A stretch of 64,000 nt of DNA from an uncultured Tessaracoccus sp. GTDB taxonomy: Bacteria > Actinomycetota > Actinomycetes > Propionibacteriales > Propionibacteriaceae. Of the stretch, positions 52,324-60,962 are shown piece by piece. How positions within the stretch are numbered: the stretch's first letter is position 1; the number at the start of each line of letters is the position of its first letter. The stretch is taken from assembly GCF_943914565.1 (NCBI RefSeq), contig NZ_CALUCN010000010.1, positions 28,041 through 92,040 on the forward strand, written 5' to 3'. Position numbers and translations under genes: made by a program. The notes below the pieces were generated by a model, which saw only the letters and a list, made by a program, of their open reading frames with translations, did no database searches and was not told the DNA's origin.

Positions 52324-53237
52324 GCGGCGAGTTCGAGCTCATTGCCGAGCTCACCCGTGACCTGCCCGTGAGCCCCGCGGTCTCGCTCGGGGTCGGCGAC
52401 GACGCGGCCGCGCTGCGCCTCGAGGGCGAGGCCGTCGTTACGACGGACATCCTCGTCGAGGACGTCCACTTCCGGCGCACCTGGAGCGACGCGCAGCAGG
52501 TCGGCCGCAAGGCGGTCGGCGTGAACGTCTCCGACGTCGAGGCGATGGGCGCGGTGCCCGTCGCCGTGGTCGTCGCGCTCGCGTTCCCGCGCGAGCTCGA
52601 CCGGCAGTGGGTGCACGACTTCGCTGCAGGGGCGCGCGAGGAGTGCGAGCTGGCGGGCGTCTCGTACGTGGGTGGGGACCTCTCGGCGGGCGCGCTGGTC
52701 GTCGCGTCCGTGACCGCGATCGGGGACCTGCGCCACCGTCGCCCCGTGACCCGATCCGGCGCCCGGCCCGGGGACGTCGTCGCGGTGCGAGGCCGGCTCG
52801 GGTGGGCCGGCGCGGGCCACGCGGCGCTCTCGCGGGGTTTCCGATCGCCGCAGGACGTCGTCCGGGCTGCGCTCGTGCCGGAGATCCAGTACGGGCAGGG
52901 CGTCGTCGCCGCCGACGCGGGCGCGACCGCGATGATCGACGTCTCCGACGGGCTCGTGCAGGACCTGGGCCACGTCGCGGCGGCCTCGCGCGTGCACATC
53001 GACGTGGACTCCTCGACGCTCGAGGTCACTGACCCGATGCGACGCGTGGGCGCGGCGACCGGCAAGGACCCGATGGGATTCGTGCTGAACGGCGGCGAGG
53101 ACTTCGCGCTCGCAGCGACGTTCCCTGCCGACGCGGTCCCGGCGGGCTGGCGCGTCGTCGGGGCCGTGACCGAGGGCGAGGGCGTCACCGTCGACGGGGC
53201 GCCCCACGACGAGGGCGGGTGGGATCACCTGGCCTGA
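52320..53237 (+). CDS. thiL: Thiamine-monophosphate kinase
   Basis: 305 residues of the PurM/ThiL fold. It phosphorylates thiamine phosphate to thiamine diphosphate. N-terminal LGVGDDAAAL, TTDILVEDVHFRR, VNVSDVEAMGAVP, YVGGDLSAG, IDVSDGLVQDLGH and NGGEDFAL are the expected ligand motifs. GTG 52320 overlaps the ddlA stop (GTGA). ddl-thiL order is seen in other actinobacteria. Confidence 0.95.
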   Translation: MSGEFELIAELTRDLPVSPAVSLGVGDDAAALRLEGEAVVTTDILVEDVHFRRTWSDAQQVGRKAVGVNVSDVEAMGAVPVAVVVALAFPRELDRQWVHDFAAGAREECELAGVSYVGGDLSAGALVVASVTAIGDLRHRRPVTRSGARPGDVVAVRGRLGWAGAGHAALSRGFRSPQDVVRAALVPEIQYGQGVVAADAGATAMIDVSDGLVQDLGHVAAASRVHIDVDSSTLEVTDPMRRVGAATGKDPMGFVLNGGEDFALAATFPADAVPAGWRVVGAVTEGEGVTVDGAPHDEGGWDHLA

Positions 53238-53312
53238 CCCCCGTCGGCAATGTTTTGGGGCTCGTGGCGTGGGAACATGGCGCAGCGGGTCCGCCCGTCT
53301 AGGGTGGGGGAC

Positions 53313-55847
53313 ATGGCGTCCCGCGCATCTTCCCCGTCGCGGAACGGCTCGAAGTCGCGCTCGCGTTCGAGCGCGTCCCGTTCCTCGACGCGCAAGTCCA
53401 CGCCCGCATCCCGTCGCAACCGGGGCTCGGGCGTGGGTTCGAGCATCCTCAAGGGCATCGTCGCGGTGTTCCGCGGCCTCGCGTCCGGGGTGGGCTGGCT
53501 CGCCCGCTCCGTCGGCGGATCCGCGAAGGACGTCGACCCGAAGCTGCGTCGCGACGGGTGGGGCCTCGTCCTGCTCGCGCTCGCCATCGTCGCGGCCGGC
53601 GGCGTCTGGTTCCAGCTGCCGGGCCTCTCCGGCTGGCTCTCGATCGCGCTCACCACGGTGTTCGGCTCCCTCGCCGTCGCCGTGCCCGCGGTGCTGCTCT
53701 ACTTCTCCTGGCGCGTGCTCAGGCATCCCACCGACGTGGACCGGGCCCCGCGCACCGGCCTCGGCTGGACGCTGCTCGTGCTGGGCGTCCTCGGCCTGCT
53801 GAACATCGCCAAGGGCCTCCCGCGCCCCGACGACATGGACGCGCTGCGACGAGCGGGCGGCATGCTCGGGTTCCTCTCGTCCTCGCTGCTCGTCGACCTC
53901 ATGACCGCCTGGGTGGCGGTCCCGCTGCTCGTGCTCGTCGCGCTGTTCGGCGCGCTCGTCGTGATCGGCCGCCCGATCCGCGAGATCGTCGAGGGCATCC
54001 GGACGACGTTCGCGGTGCTCGTCGAGGGATCCGAGGAGGACGCGGCCCGCCGTCGCGAGCGCCGCGAACGTCGCCAGCAGGAACGCGCGGAGGAGCGGCT
54101 CGAGTACGGCGTCGACAAACCCTACGATTCGCCGATCCTCGAGGACCCCGTGGACGACCCGGAGGTCTTCGACCAGGAGGCGGACACGCGCGTCATCCCG
54201 CCCGCGCGTGACGTGCCGCCCACCGAGGTGCTGCCCGCGGTGGACGTGGACCCGAAGCCGGTCACCGCCGGCCGCAGGCCGGACGACCCCGCCTCGGGCG
54301 TCGCGGTGGGGAAGGTGGAGACCGCGCCCGAGCCGCACACCGTCGAGCCGCCGCGCGGCGAGCAGCTCATGCTCTCCGGCGACGTCGTCTACCAGCTGCC
54401 CGACCAGTCGGTGCTCGTGCCCGGCTCGAAGCCCAAGGCCCGCACCGAGGCCAGCGACCGCGTCGTGCGGCAGCTCACGGAAGTCCTGCGCGAGTTCGAG
54501 ATCGACGCGCACGTCACCGGCTACACCCGCGGCCCGACGGTGACCCGCTACGAGATCGAGCTGGGCTCGGCCGTGAAGGTGAGCAAGATCACCGGCCTGC
54601 AGGACAACATCGCCTACGCCGTCGGCTCCAACGAGCTGCGGATCCTCACGCCGATCCCCGGCAAGTCCGCGATCGGCATCGAGATCCCGAACATCGACAA
54701 GGAAGTGGTCTCGCTGGGCGACGTGCTGCGCTCGCCCAAGGCGCAGTCCGACCACCACCCGCTCACCGTGGGGCTCGGCAAGAACGTCGAGGGCGGATTC
54801 GTCGTCGCGAACATGGCGAAGATGCCGCACCTCCTCGTCGCCGGCGCGACGGGGTCGGGCAAGTCGAGCTTCATCAACTCGCTCATCACGTCGATCATGA
54901 TGCGCGCCACCCCCGACGAGGTCCGGCTCATCCTCGTCGACCCCAAGCGGGTCGAGCTCAACCAGTACGCGGGCATCCCGCACCTCATCACGCCCATCAT
55001 CACCAACCCGAAGAAGGCCGCGGAGGCGCTCGCCTGGGTGGTCAAGGAGATGGACCTGCGCTACGACGACCTCGCCAACTTCGGTTTCCGGCACGTCGAC
55101 GACTTCAACAAGGCCGTGCGCGCCGGGCAGGTGAAGGCGCCCGAGGGCTCCGAGCGGGTGCTCGAGCCGTACCCGTACCTGCTCGTGGTGGTCGACGAGC
55201 TCGCCGACCTCATGATGGTCGCCGCGCGCGACGTCGAGGACTCGGTCGTGCGCATCACGCAGCTGGCCCGTGCGGCGGGCATCCACCTCGTGCTCGCCAC
55301 GCAGCGCCCGTCCACCGATGTCGTCACCGGCCTCATCAAGGCCAACGTGCCGTCGCGGCTCGCGTTCGCGACCTCGTCGATGACGGATTCGCGCGTCATC
55401 CTCGACCAGCCGGGCGCCGAGCGGCTCGTCGGCAAGGGCGACGGGCTGTTCCTGCCGATGGGCGCGTCGAAGCCGATCCGCGTGCAGGGTGCGTGGGTCA
55501 ACGAGTCGGAGATCCGCGAGGTCGTGGAGCACATCTCCGAACAACTCACCCCCAACTACCGCGAGGACGTCACCGCCGGCGCCGCGGCGGAGAAGAAGGT
55601 CGTCGACGACATCGGCGACGACCTCGAGCTCGTGCTCGACGCGTGCCGACTCGTCGTCGAACTCCAGCTCGGCTCCACGTCGATGCTGCAGCGCAAGCTG
55701 CGCGTCGGCTTCGCGAAGGCCGGCCGGATCATGGACATCCTGGAATCCAGGGGCGTCGTCGGGCCCTCCGAGGGATCGAAGGCGCGCGAGGTGCTCGTGA
55801 AACCCGACGACCTCGACGAAGTACTCGCCAATCTCGCGCAGGGGTAA
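53313..55847 (+). CDS. ftsK: DNA translocase FtsK/SpoIIIE
   Basis: 844 residues. A basic Ser/Arg-rich head is followed by four membrane segments (about 65-235), a charged linker (about 245-375), the motor domain with Walker A GATGSGKSSF and Walker B LLVVVDELADLMM, and a C-terminal gamma winged helix (about 775-844) for KOPS-like DNA reading. It pumps chromosomal DNA through the closing septum and activates XerCD. TAGGGT at 53300-53305 lies 7 bases before ATG 53313, so this start is preferred over ATG 53250 and ATG 53277. XerD is encoded in the same window. Confidence 0.95.
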   Translation: MASRASSPSRNGSKSRSRSSASRSSTRKSTPASRRNRGSGVGSSILKGIVAVFRGLASGVGWLARSVGGSAKDVDPKLRRDGWGLVLLALAIVAAGGVWFQLPGLSGWLSIALTTVFGSLAVAVPAVLLYFSWRVLRHPTDVDRAPRTGLGWTLLVLGVLGLLNIAKGLPRPDDMDALRRAGGMLGFLSSSLLVDLMTAWVAVPLLVLVALFGALVVIGRPIREIVEGIRTTFAVLVEGSEEDAARRRERRERRQQERAEERLEYGVDKPYDSPILEDPVDDPEVFDQEADTRVIPPARDVPPTEVLPAVDVDPKPVTAGRRPDDPASGVAVGKVETAPEPHTVEPPRGEQLMLSGDVVYQLPDQSVLVPGSKPKARTEASDRVVRQLTEVLREFEIDAHVTGYTRGPTVTRYEIELGSAVKVSKITGLQDNIAYAVGSNELRILTPIPGKSAIGIEIPNIDKEVVSLGDVLRSPKAQSDHHPLTVGLGKNVEGGFVVANMAKMPHLLVAGATGSGKSSFINSLITSIMMRATPDEVRLILVDPKRVELNQYAGIPHLITPIITNPKKAAEALAWVVKEMDLRYDDLANFGFRHVDDFNKAVRAGQVKAPEGSERVLEPYPYLLVVVDELADLMMVAARDVEDSVVRITQLARAAGIHLVLATQRPSTDVVTGLIKANVPSRLAFATSSMTDSRVILDQPGAERLVGKGDGLFLPMGASKPIRVQGAWVNESEIREVVEHISEQLTPNYREDVTAGAAAEKKVVDDIGDDLELVLDACRLVVELQLGSTSMLQRKLRVGFAKAGRIMDILESRGVVGPSEGSKAREVLVKPDDLDEVLANLAQG

Positions 55848-55859
55848 GATCGCGACGTC

Positions 55860-57242
55860 ATGACTCTGCGATCGGTCCACATCACGTCCCTCGGCTGCGC
55901 CCGCAACGACGTCGACTCCGAGGAGCTCGCCGCCCGACTCGAGGCCGGCGGGTTCCGCCTCGTCGACGACGCCGCCGAGGCCGAGACCGTCGTCGTGAAC
56001 ACCTGCGGCTTCGTCGAACAGGCCAAGAAGGACTCGATCGACACCCTCCTCGCCGCCTCCGACCTGAAGTCCGGCGGAGCGGTCCGCTCGGTCGTCGCGG
56101 TCGGCTGCATGGCCGAACGCTACGGCGTCGAGCTCGCGCGCGAGCTGCCCGAGGCCGACGCGGTGCTCGGCTTCGACGCGTACGCGGACATCGCTGAACG
56201 CCTCCGCGGGATCCTCGACGGCGAACGCCAGATCTCGCACGTGCCCAGGGACCGCCGCACCCTGCTGCCGCTCGCGCCGGCTGCCCGCCCGACGGCCTCC
56301 GCGGACGTGGCCGTGCCGGGACACGCCTGGCTGGCCCGTCGTCGTCGGCTCTCCGACGCTCCGTGGTCGAGTCTCAAGATCGCCTCCGGCTGCGACCGGC
56401 GGTGCGCGTTCTGCGCCATCCCGTCCTTCCGCGGCTCGTACCTGTCACGCCCCGCCGCGGACATCGTCGCCGAGGCGCGCTGGCTCGTCGAGCAGGGCGT
56501 GAAGGAGGTGTTCCTCGTCAGTGAGAACACCTCCAGCTACGGCAAGGACCTGGGCACCGACGAGCGGCTCGAGTGGCTGCTGCCGCAGCTCGCCGCCGTC
56601 GACGGGCTCGAGTGGATCCGCGTGAGCTACCTCCAGCCGGCCGAGGTGCGCCCCTCGATGCTGCACGCCCTGCTCACCACCGAGAAGGTCGTGCCGTACT
56701 TCGACCTGAGCTTCCAGCACGCCTCCCCGACGGTGCTGCGGCGCATGCGTCGCTTCGGCGACCCGGAGAGCTTCCTCACCCTCATCGGGCAGATCCGCGA
56801 GCAGGCGCCCGACGCGGGTATCCGTTCCAACTGCATCGCCGGCTTCCCGGGTGAGACCGAGGCCGACGTCGAGGTGCTGCGGCAGTTCATCGTCGACGCC
56901 TCGCTCGACGTGATGGGCGTGTTCGCCTACTCCGACGAGGAGGGCACCGAGGGCGCCCGGCTCGACGGCCACGTCGACCCCGACGAGGTCGAGGCCCGGC
57001 GCGCGATGCTTGCCGACGTCGCGCTCGACGTCGCGGAGGCCCGCGCCGCCGACCGGATCGGCGACGAGTTGGAGGTGCTCGTCGAGGCCGACGAGGACGG
57101 GTGCGCCCGCGGACGCGCGCGGCACCAGGGGCCCGAGACCGACGGCACGGTGCTCCTCGACCGTGCCGCACCGACCGGCTCGCTCGTGCGCGCCGTGGCG
57201 GTGGACTCCGAGGGCATCGATCTCGTGGCGGAGGTGGCATGA
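55860..57242 (+). CDS. rimO: Ribosomal protein S12 methylthiotransferase RimO
   Basis: 460-residue radical-SAM enzyme with two 4Fe-4S clusters. The N-terminal UPF0004 domain has cysteines in SLGCARND, VNTCGFV and VGCMAERYG. The radical SAM core has CDRRCAFC. A TRAM domain forms the C-terminus. ASFRGSYLSRP-type RimO signature appears as IPSFRGSYLSRP. It methylthiolates an aspartate in S12. TAAGAT at 55845-55850 precedes ATG 55860 by 9 bases. Its stop overlaps pgsA. Confidence 0.94.
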   Translation: MTLRSVHITSLGCARNDVDSEELAARLEAGGFRLVDDAAEAETVVVNTCGFVEQAKKDSIDTLLAASDLKSGGAVRSVVAVGCMAERYGVELARELPEADAVLGFDAYADIAERLRGILDGERQISHVPRDRRTLLPLAPAARPTASADVAVPGHAWLARRRRLSDAPWSSLKIASGCDRRCAFCAIPSFRGSYLSRPAADIVAEARWLVEQGVKEVFLVSENTSSYGKDLGTDERLEWLLPQLAAVDGLEWIRVSYLQPAEVRPSMLHALLTTEKVVPYFDLSFQHASPTVLRRMRRFGDPESFLTLIGQIREQAPDAGIRSNCIAGFPGETEADVEVLRQFIVDASLDVMGVFAYSDEEGTEGARLDGHVDPDEVEARRAMLADVALDVAEARAADRIGDELEVLVEADEDGCARGRARHQGPETDGTVLLDRAAPTGSLVRAVAVDSEGIDLVAEVA

Positions 57243-57919
57243 GCGAGCGCACGACCAGCAACTGGAACGTCCCCAACATCCTCACCTGCATCAGGATCGT
57301 CCTGGTCCCGGTGATGGTGGTGCTGCTGTTCCTGGGGCCGACGGACCCCACGATGCGGATCGCCGCGACGGCGGTCTTCGCCGTCGCGATGATCACCGAC
57401 TTCCTCGACGGCACCATCGCCCGCAGGTACGACCTCATCACCGACTTCGGCAAGCTGTGGGACCCGATCGCCGACAAGGCGCTGACCGGCGCGGCGTTCA
57501 TCTCGTTGAGCATCCTCACGCACCCGTCGGGCCAGCCGGAACTGCCGTGGGTGTTCACGGTCATCATCCTGCTGCGTGAATGGGGGATCACGTTGCTGCG
57601 TGACCGCCTGAAGCGCCGCGGCATCATCATGGCCGCCAACAAGGGCGGCAAGGCCAAGACCGTCACGCAGACGGCGGCGCTGCTGCTGTTCCTGCTGAAC
57701 CTCCACGCGTTGCCCGGCTGGCTGCAGGTCGTCGCGTGGGTGCTGATGTGGGCCGCGCTCATCCTCACGGTTGTCACAGGCGTGGACTACCTGCGCCTCG
57801 CCCGTCGCGCGACGCGCGAGCAGGCCGACGCGCCGACGGGGGAGCGCGCAGTGAGCGGGGACGCCGCGACCGACGCGAGCCCCGACGGGGCCCGGCCGCG
57901 CAGGGCGATCGAGGAGTGA
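57239..57919 (+). CDS. pgsA: CDP-diacylglycerol-glycerol-3-phosphate 3-phosphatidyltransferase
   Basis: 226-residue integral membrane enzyme of the CDP-alcohol phosphotransferase family. The family motif DG-AR-G-D-D runs through DFLDGTIARRYDL and FGKLWDPIADK. It makes phosphatidylglycerol phosphate. A hydrophilic tail of about 40 residues follows the last helix. ATG 57239 overlaps the rimO stop, and cinA overlaps its stop. Confidence 0.94.
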   Translation: MSERTTSNWNVPNILTCIRIVLVPVMVVLLFLGPTDPTMRIAATAVFAVAMITDFLDGTIARRYDLITDFGKLWDPIADKALTGAAFISLSILTHPSGQPELPWVFTVIILLREWGITLLRDRLKRRGIIMAANKGGKAKTVTQTAALLLFLLNLHALPGWLQVVAWVLMWAALILTVVTGVDYLRLARRATREQADAPTGERAVSGDAATDASPDGARPRRAIEE

Positions 57920-58398
57920 GCACGCCGTCGCTGGCGGAACGCCTCGTCGCCCGCCTCACCGCTGACGGGCAGACCCTGTGCAGCTGCGAGTCCCTGACCG
58001 GCGGCGGCGTCGGTGCGGCGATCACGGCCGTCCCCGGCGCGTCCGCGACGTACGTCGGAGGGCTGATCACCTACGCCAGCGCGCTCAAGGTGCGGCTGGC
58101 CGACGTCGACGACGCCTTCGTCGCGCGGCACGGTGTCGTCAACGAACGCACCGCGAGGGAGATGGCGACGGGGGCCCGGCGCCGCTGCGACGCGGACTGG
58201 GCCGTCTCGACCACCGGCGTCGCCGGACCCACCGAGCAGGACGGGGCCCCCGTCGGCGCGGTGTGGGTGGCGGTCGCGGGGGCGGGCGAGCTCGTGCGGG
58301 CGCGGCGCGTGACGGTGCCGGGGGACCGGGCTGCGGTGCGCGCCGGCGCGGTGGACGCGGCACTCGAGCTGCTGTGGGAAACCGTCGCGGGGGAATAA
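57916..58398 (+). CDS. CinA C-terminal domain protein (nicotinamide-nucleotide amidohydrolase type)
   Basis: 160 residues covering only the PncC/CinA-C domain: CSCESLTGGGVGAAITAVPGAS (cited by core SCESLTGGG), YVGGLITYASALK and STTGVAGPTEQDGAPVG. Enzymes of this type deamidate nicotinamide mononucleotide. The N-terminal MoeA-like part of full CinA is absent, which is common in actinobacteria at this locus. GTG 57916 overlaps the pgsA stop. Confidence 0.9.
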   Translation: MSTPSLAERLVARLTADGQTLCSCESLTGGGVGAAITAVPGASATYVGGLITYASALKVRLADVDDAFVARHGVVNERTAREMATGARRRCDADWAVSTTGVAGPTEQDGAPVGAVWVAVAGAGELVRARRVTVPGDRAAVRAGAVDAALELLWETVAGE

Positions 58399-58464
58399 CC
58401 GGGCCCGGACGGACGTTGTGGTTCGTGACGCGGGCGACCGTCCCGCGAGGTTTTGGAGGTCACC

Positions 58465-58737
58465 ATGAAGGGCATTCTCCTGCGAGAGGTCATCGGCGAA
58501 ACCCTGCGCGAGCTGCGCGGCGACGCCGGGATGACGCTGCGCGAGGTCTCGGTTGCCTCCATGGTGTCGTTGGGCTACCTCTCGGAGATCGAGCGCGGCC
58601 ACAAGGAGGCCTCGAGCGAGGTGCTCTCGTCGATCTGCAGTGCGCTCGGCCTGTCGCTCGGTGAGCTGCTCGCCGGCGTCGCCGTGAAGGTCAACGCCCG
58701 GGAGCTGGCTTCGGAGGGCGTCGCGATCGCCGCCTGA
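58465..58737 (+). CDS. clgR: ClgR-type XRE transcriptional regulator
   Basis: 90 residues, almost all one XRE/Cro helix-turn-helix (GETLRELRGDAGMTLREVSV ... LGYLSEIERGHKEASSEVLSSI). ClgR activates Clp protease and stress genes in actinobacteria and always lies after pgsA-cinA. ATG 58465 follows GGAGGT at 58455-58460. A C-terminal Ala-Ala (VAIAA) resembles a Clp-degradable end, consistent with ClgR being a Clp substrate in other species. Convergent with the DeoR gene. Confidence 0.92.
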   Translation: MKGILLREVIGETLRELRGDAGMTLREVSVASMVSLGYLSEIERGHKEASSEVLSSICSALGLSLGELLAGVAVKVNARELASEGVAIAA

Positions 58738-58746
58738 CCGCGTCGA

Positions 58747-59535
58747 TCAGGCGCTGGCGACGAGGACGTCGACGCCGGCTGCGCGCAGGGCCTCGATTTC
58801 CTGGGCGGGCGCGTGGTCGTCGGTGATGAGCACGTCCACCTGCGCCAGCGGCAGGATCGGCGCAGGGGTCACCTGCCCGAGCTTGCTCGAGTCGATCGCG
58901 ACGACGACGCGCCTCGCCCGTTCGATCATCAGGTGGTTCGTGCGCGCCTCGGTCTCGTCGTGCGTGGTGATGCCGTGGTCGACGGTGCACCCGTCCGCAC
59001 CCACGATCGCCGTGTCCACGTGGATGAGTTGCATCGTCTGCTCGGTGAGCGATCCCACGAGCTCCAACGAGCTGGGGCGCAGCACGCCGCCGGCGATGAG
59101 CACCCGTCGCTGCTCGAGCTCGGCCGCCTCGAGGCCGACGCTGATCGAGTTGGTGATGATCGTGAGGTCGTCGCGATCCTTGAGCGCGCGCAGCACCGCC
59201 GCGGTCGTGCTGCCGCCGGTGAGGGCGATCGCGTGCCGCCCGGGCGGGATCTCCGCTGCGACGAGGGCCGCGATCGCGCGCTTCGCCTCGGCCTGACGGC
59301 CGTCACGGAACCGCACGGGCAGCTCGCTGCGGCCGAGTCTGGTGGGCCGGCAACCACCGTGGGTCCGCTCGACGAGGCCCTGGCCGGCGAGCTCTGCGAC
59401 GTCCCGACGGATGGTGGCCACCGACGCGCCCAGTTGATCGGCGATCGTGGTGAGTGACAGCATCCCGTGGTCGTGGAGGAGCTCGAGCAGGGCGACCATC
59501 CGGTCCGAACGCTTCCTGGAGGAGGCACCTTGCAT
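58747..59535 (-). CDS. DeoR-family transcriptional regulator
   Basis: 262 residues: a DeoR winged helix (about 10-60, LSLTTIADQLGASVATIRRDVAEL) and a C-terminal ribose-5-phosphate isomerase-like sensor (ALTGGSTTAAVLRAL, IGADGCTVDHGITTHDETEA cited by core ADGCTVDHG). Such regulators sense phosphorylated sugars. It stands alone with no sugar gene adjacent, placed between clgR and DUF3046 where neighbours are normally conserved. ATG 59535 lies 7 bases after TATATT on the minus strand. Confidence 0.88.
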   Translation of the reverse strand: MQGASSRKRSDRMVALLELLHDHGMLSLTTIADQLGASVATIRRDVAELAGQGLVERTHGGCRPTRLGRSELPVRFRDGRQAEAKRAIAALVAAEIPPGRHAIALTGGSTTAAVLRALKDRDDLTIITNSISVGLEAAELEQRRVLIAGGVLRPSSLELVGSLTEQTMQLIHVDTAIVGADGCTVDHGITTHDETEARTNHLMIERARRVVVAIDSSKLGQVTPAPILPLAQVDVLITDDHAPAQEIEALRAAGVDVLVASA

Positions 59536-59542
59536 GCCGTGA

Positions 59543-59550
59543 AATATACT
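59543..59550. promoter_or_regulatory. Overlapping divergent -10 elements of deoR-like gene and DUF3046
   Basis: On the + strand TATACT (59545-59550) lies 6 bases before GTG 59557. On the minus strand TATATT (59548-59543) lies 7 bases before ATG 59535. Four bases are shared, so only one polymerase can engage at a time. Both messages would be leaderless. Confidence 0.6.
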
Positions 59551-59556
59551 CGACGC

Positions 59557-59751
59557 GTGCGTGAGGTGGAGCTGTGGGCGCGGTTGTGCGAGGCGTTGGG
59601 GGATGACTACGCCCCGGTCTGGGCGGAGAACACCGTCCTGCAGGCGCTCGGGTCCCGGACCGTGCAACAGGCGATCGACGACGGGCTGCCCTCGAAGCGC
59701 ATCTGGCTCGCGGTCTGGGAGCAGCTCGAACTGCCCGAGCGCGACCGCTGA
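59557..59751 (+). CDS. DUF3046 protein
   Basis: 64 residues, MREVELWARLCEALG at the start, with ALGSRTVQQAIDDG and VWEQLELPE later. This matches the small DUF3046 proteins found next to recA throughout actinobacteria; their function is unknown. The GTG 59557 start is supported by TATACT 6 bases upstream; a longer frame from 59467 overlaps the DeoR gene and is unlikely. Confidence 0.85.
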   Translation: MREVELWARLCEALGDDYAPVWAENTVLQALGSRTVQQAIDDGLPSKRIWLAVWEQLELPERDR

Positions 59752-59780
59752 CACGCGACACGCGCGCGAGTTCCCGGCAT

Positions 59781-59796
59781 TCGAACGCATGTTCGG
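59781..59796 (+). promoter_or_regulatory. LexA (SOS) box of recA
   Basis: TCGAAC-GCAT-GTTCGG matches the actinobacterial SOS box TCGAAC-N4-GTTCGA except at the last base. A TACGCT -10 directly follows at 59797-59802, so LexA bound here would block that promoter. recA starts 116 bases downstream. Confidence 0.75.
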
Positions 59797-59846
59797 TACG
59801 CTGGCACGCGTGGCAGTTTTCCACAGGGTTCACGTCGATTGCAAGG

Positions 59847-59869
59847 TTGTCGGTGCCCGCTGCCACAGT
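59847..59869 (+). promoter_or_regulatory. RecA-NDp (PafBC-type) promoter of recA
   Basis: TTGTCGGTG (59847-59855), 8 bases and CACAGT (59864-59869). It fits tTGTCRGTG-N8-TAnnnT except for C instead of T at the first -10 base. Two damage-responsive promoters upstream of recA, one LexA-controlled and one PafBC-activated, is the arrangement known from mycobacteria. Confidence 0.65.
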
Positions 59870-59912
59870 AGAGACGAAAGGCCACCGCACCGTGTTGAGA
59901 AAAGGAACGACC

Positions 59913-60962
59913 ATGGCATCAAGCACTGACCGTGAGAAGGCACTGGCCAACGCGCTCGCGCAGATCGAGAAGACCCACGGCAAGGGCTCGGTCATGCGCC
60001 TCGGCGCCGACACCCGGCTGCCCATCGACGTGATCCCCACTGGTTCCGTCGCGCTCGACGTGGCGCTCGGCATCGGCGGTCTGCCGCGCGGGCGGATCGT
60101 CGAGATCTACGGCCCGGAGTCCTCCGGCAAGACCACCGTCGCGCTCCACGCGATCGCCAGCGCCCAGCGTGACGGCGGGATCTGTGCGTTCATCGACGCC
60201 GAGCACGCCCTCGACCCCGACTACGCGCAGAACCTGGGCGTCGACACCGACCAGCTGCTCGTCTCGCAGCCCGACAACGGCGAGCAGGCGCTCGAGATCG
60301 CGGACACGCTCGTCCGTTCGGGCGCGCTCGCGCTCATCGTCGTCGACTCGGTGGCCGCCCTGACGCCTCGTGCCGAGATCGAGGGCGAGATGGGCGACTC
60401 CCACGTCGGCCTGCAGGCCCGCCTCATGAGCCAGGCGCTGCGCAAGATGACCGGCGCGCTGAAGAGCGCCAACACCACCGCGATCTTCATCAACCAGCTG
60501 CGCGAGAAGATCGGCGTCATGTTCGGCAACCCGGAGACGACGACGGGTGGCCGGGCGCTGAAGTTCTACTCGTCGGTGCGGCTCGACGTGCGTCGCGCCG
60601 AGGCACTGAAGGACGGCACCGACATGGTCGGCAACCGCACGAAGGTCAAGGTCGTGAAGAACAAGGTGGCCCCGCCGTTCAAGCAGGCGGAGTTCGACAT
60701 CATGTACGGGCAGGGCATCTCGCGTGAGGGCTCGCTCATCGACATGGGCGTCGACGCCGGCATCATCCGCAAGGCCGGCGCCTGGTTCACCTACGAGACC
60801 GACCAGATGGGGCAGGGCAAGGAGAACGCCCGCAACTTCCTCAAGCAGAACCCGGAGATCGCCGACGAGATCGAGCGCCGCATCCGCCTGCACCTGGGCA
60901 TCGACAAGGACGCCGAAGTGCCGGAAGGGGTGGACCCGGAGACGGGTGAGGTCGATTTCTGA
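59913..60962 (+). CDS. recA: Recombinase RecA
   Basis: 349-residue strand-exchange ATPase and LexA co-protease. Walker A is GPESSGKTT, Walker B LIVVDSVAAL, and the L2 region begins NQLREKIGVMFGNPETTTGG. No intein is present. ATG 59913 follows AAAGGA. The preceding 160 bases hold a LexA box and a RecA-NDp motif. recX overlaps its 3' end. Confidence 0.98.
   Translation: MASSTDREKALANALAQIEKTHGKGSVMRLGADTRLPIDVIPTGSVALDVALGIGGLPRGRIVEIYGPESSGKTTVALHAIASAQRDGGICAFIDAEHALDPDYAQNLGVDTDQLLVSQPDNGEQALEIADTLVRSGALALIVVDSVAALTPRAEIEGEMGDSHVGLQARLMSQALRKMTGALKSANTTAIFINQLREKIGVMFGNPETTTGGRALKFYSSVRLDVRRAEALKDGTDMVGNRTKVKVVKNKVAPPFKQAEFDIMYGQGISREGSLIDMGVDAGIIRKAGAWFTYETDQMGQGKENARNFLKQNPEIADEIERRIRLHLGIDKDAEVPEGVDPETGEVDF

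Noticed and set aside
58399..58464. A ClgR autoregulatory operator before clgR
   Set aside because: I looked for paired CGC/GCG half-sites and found no convincing symmetric match.
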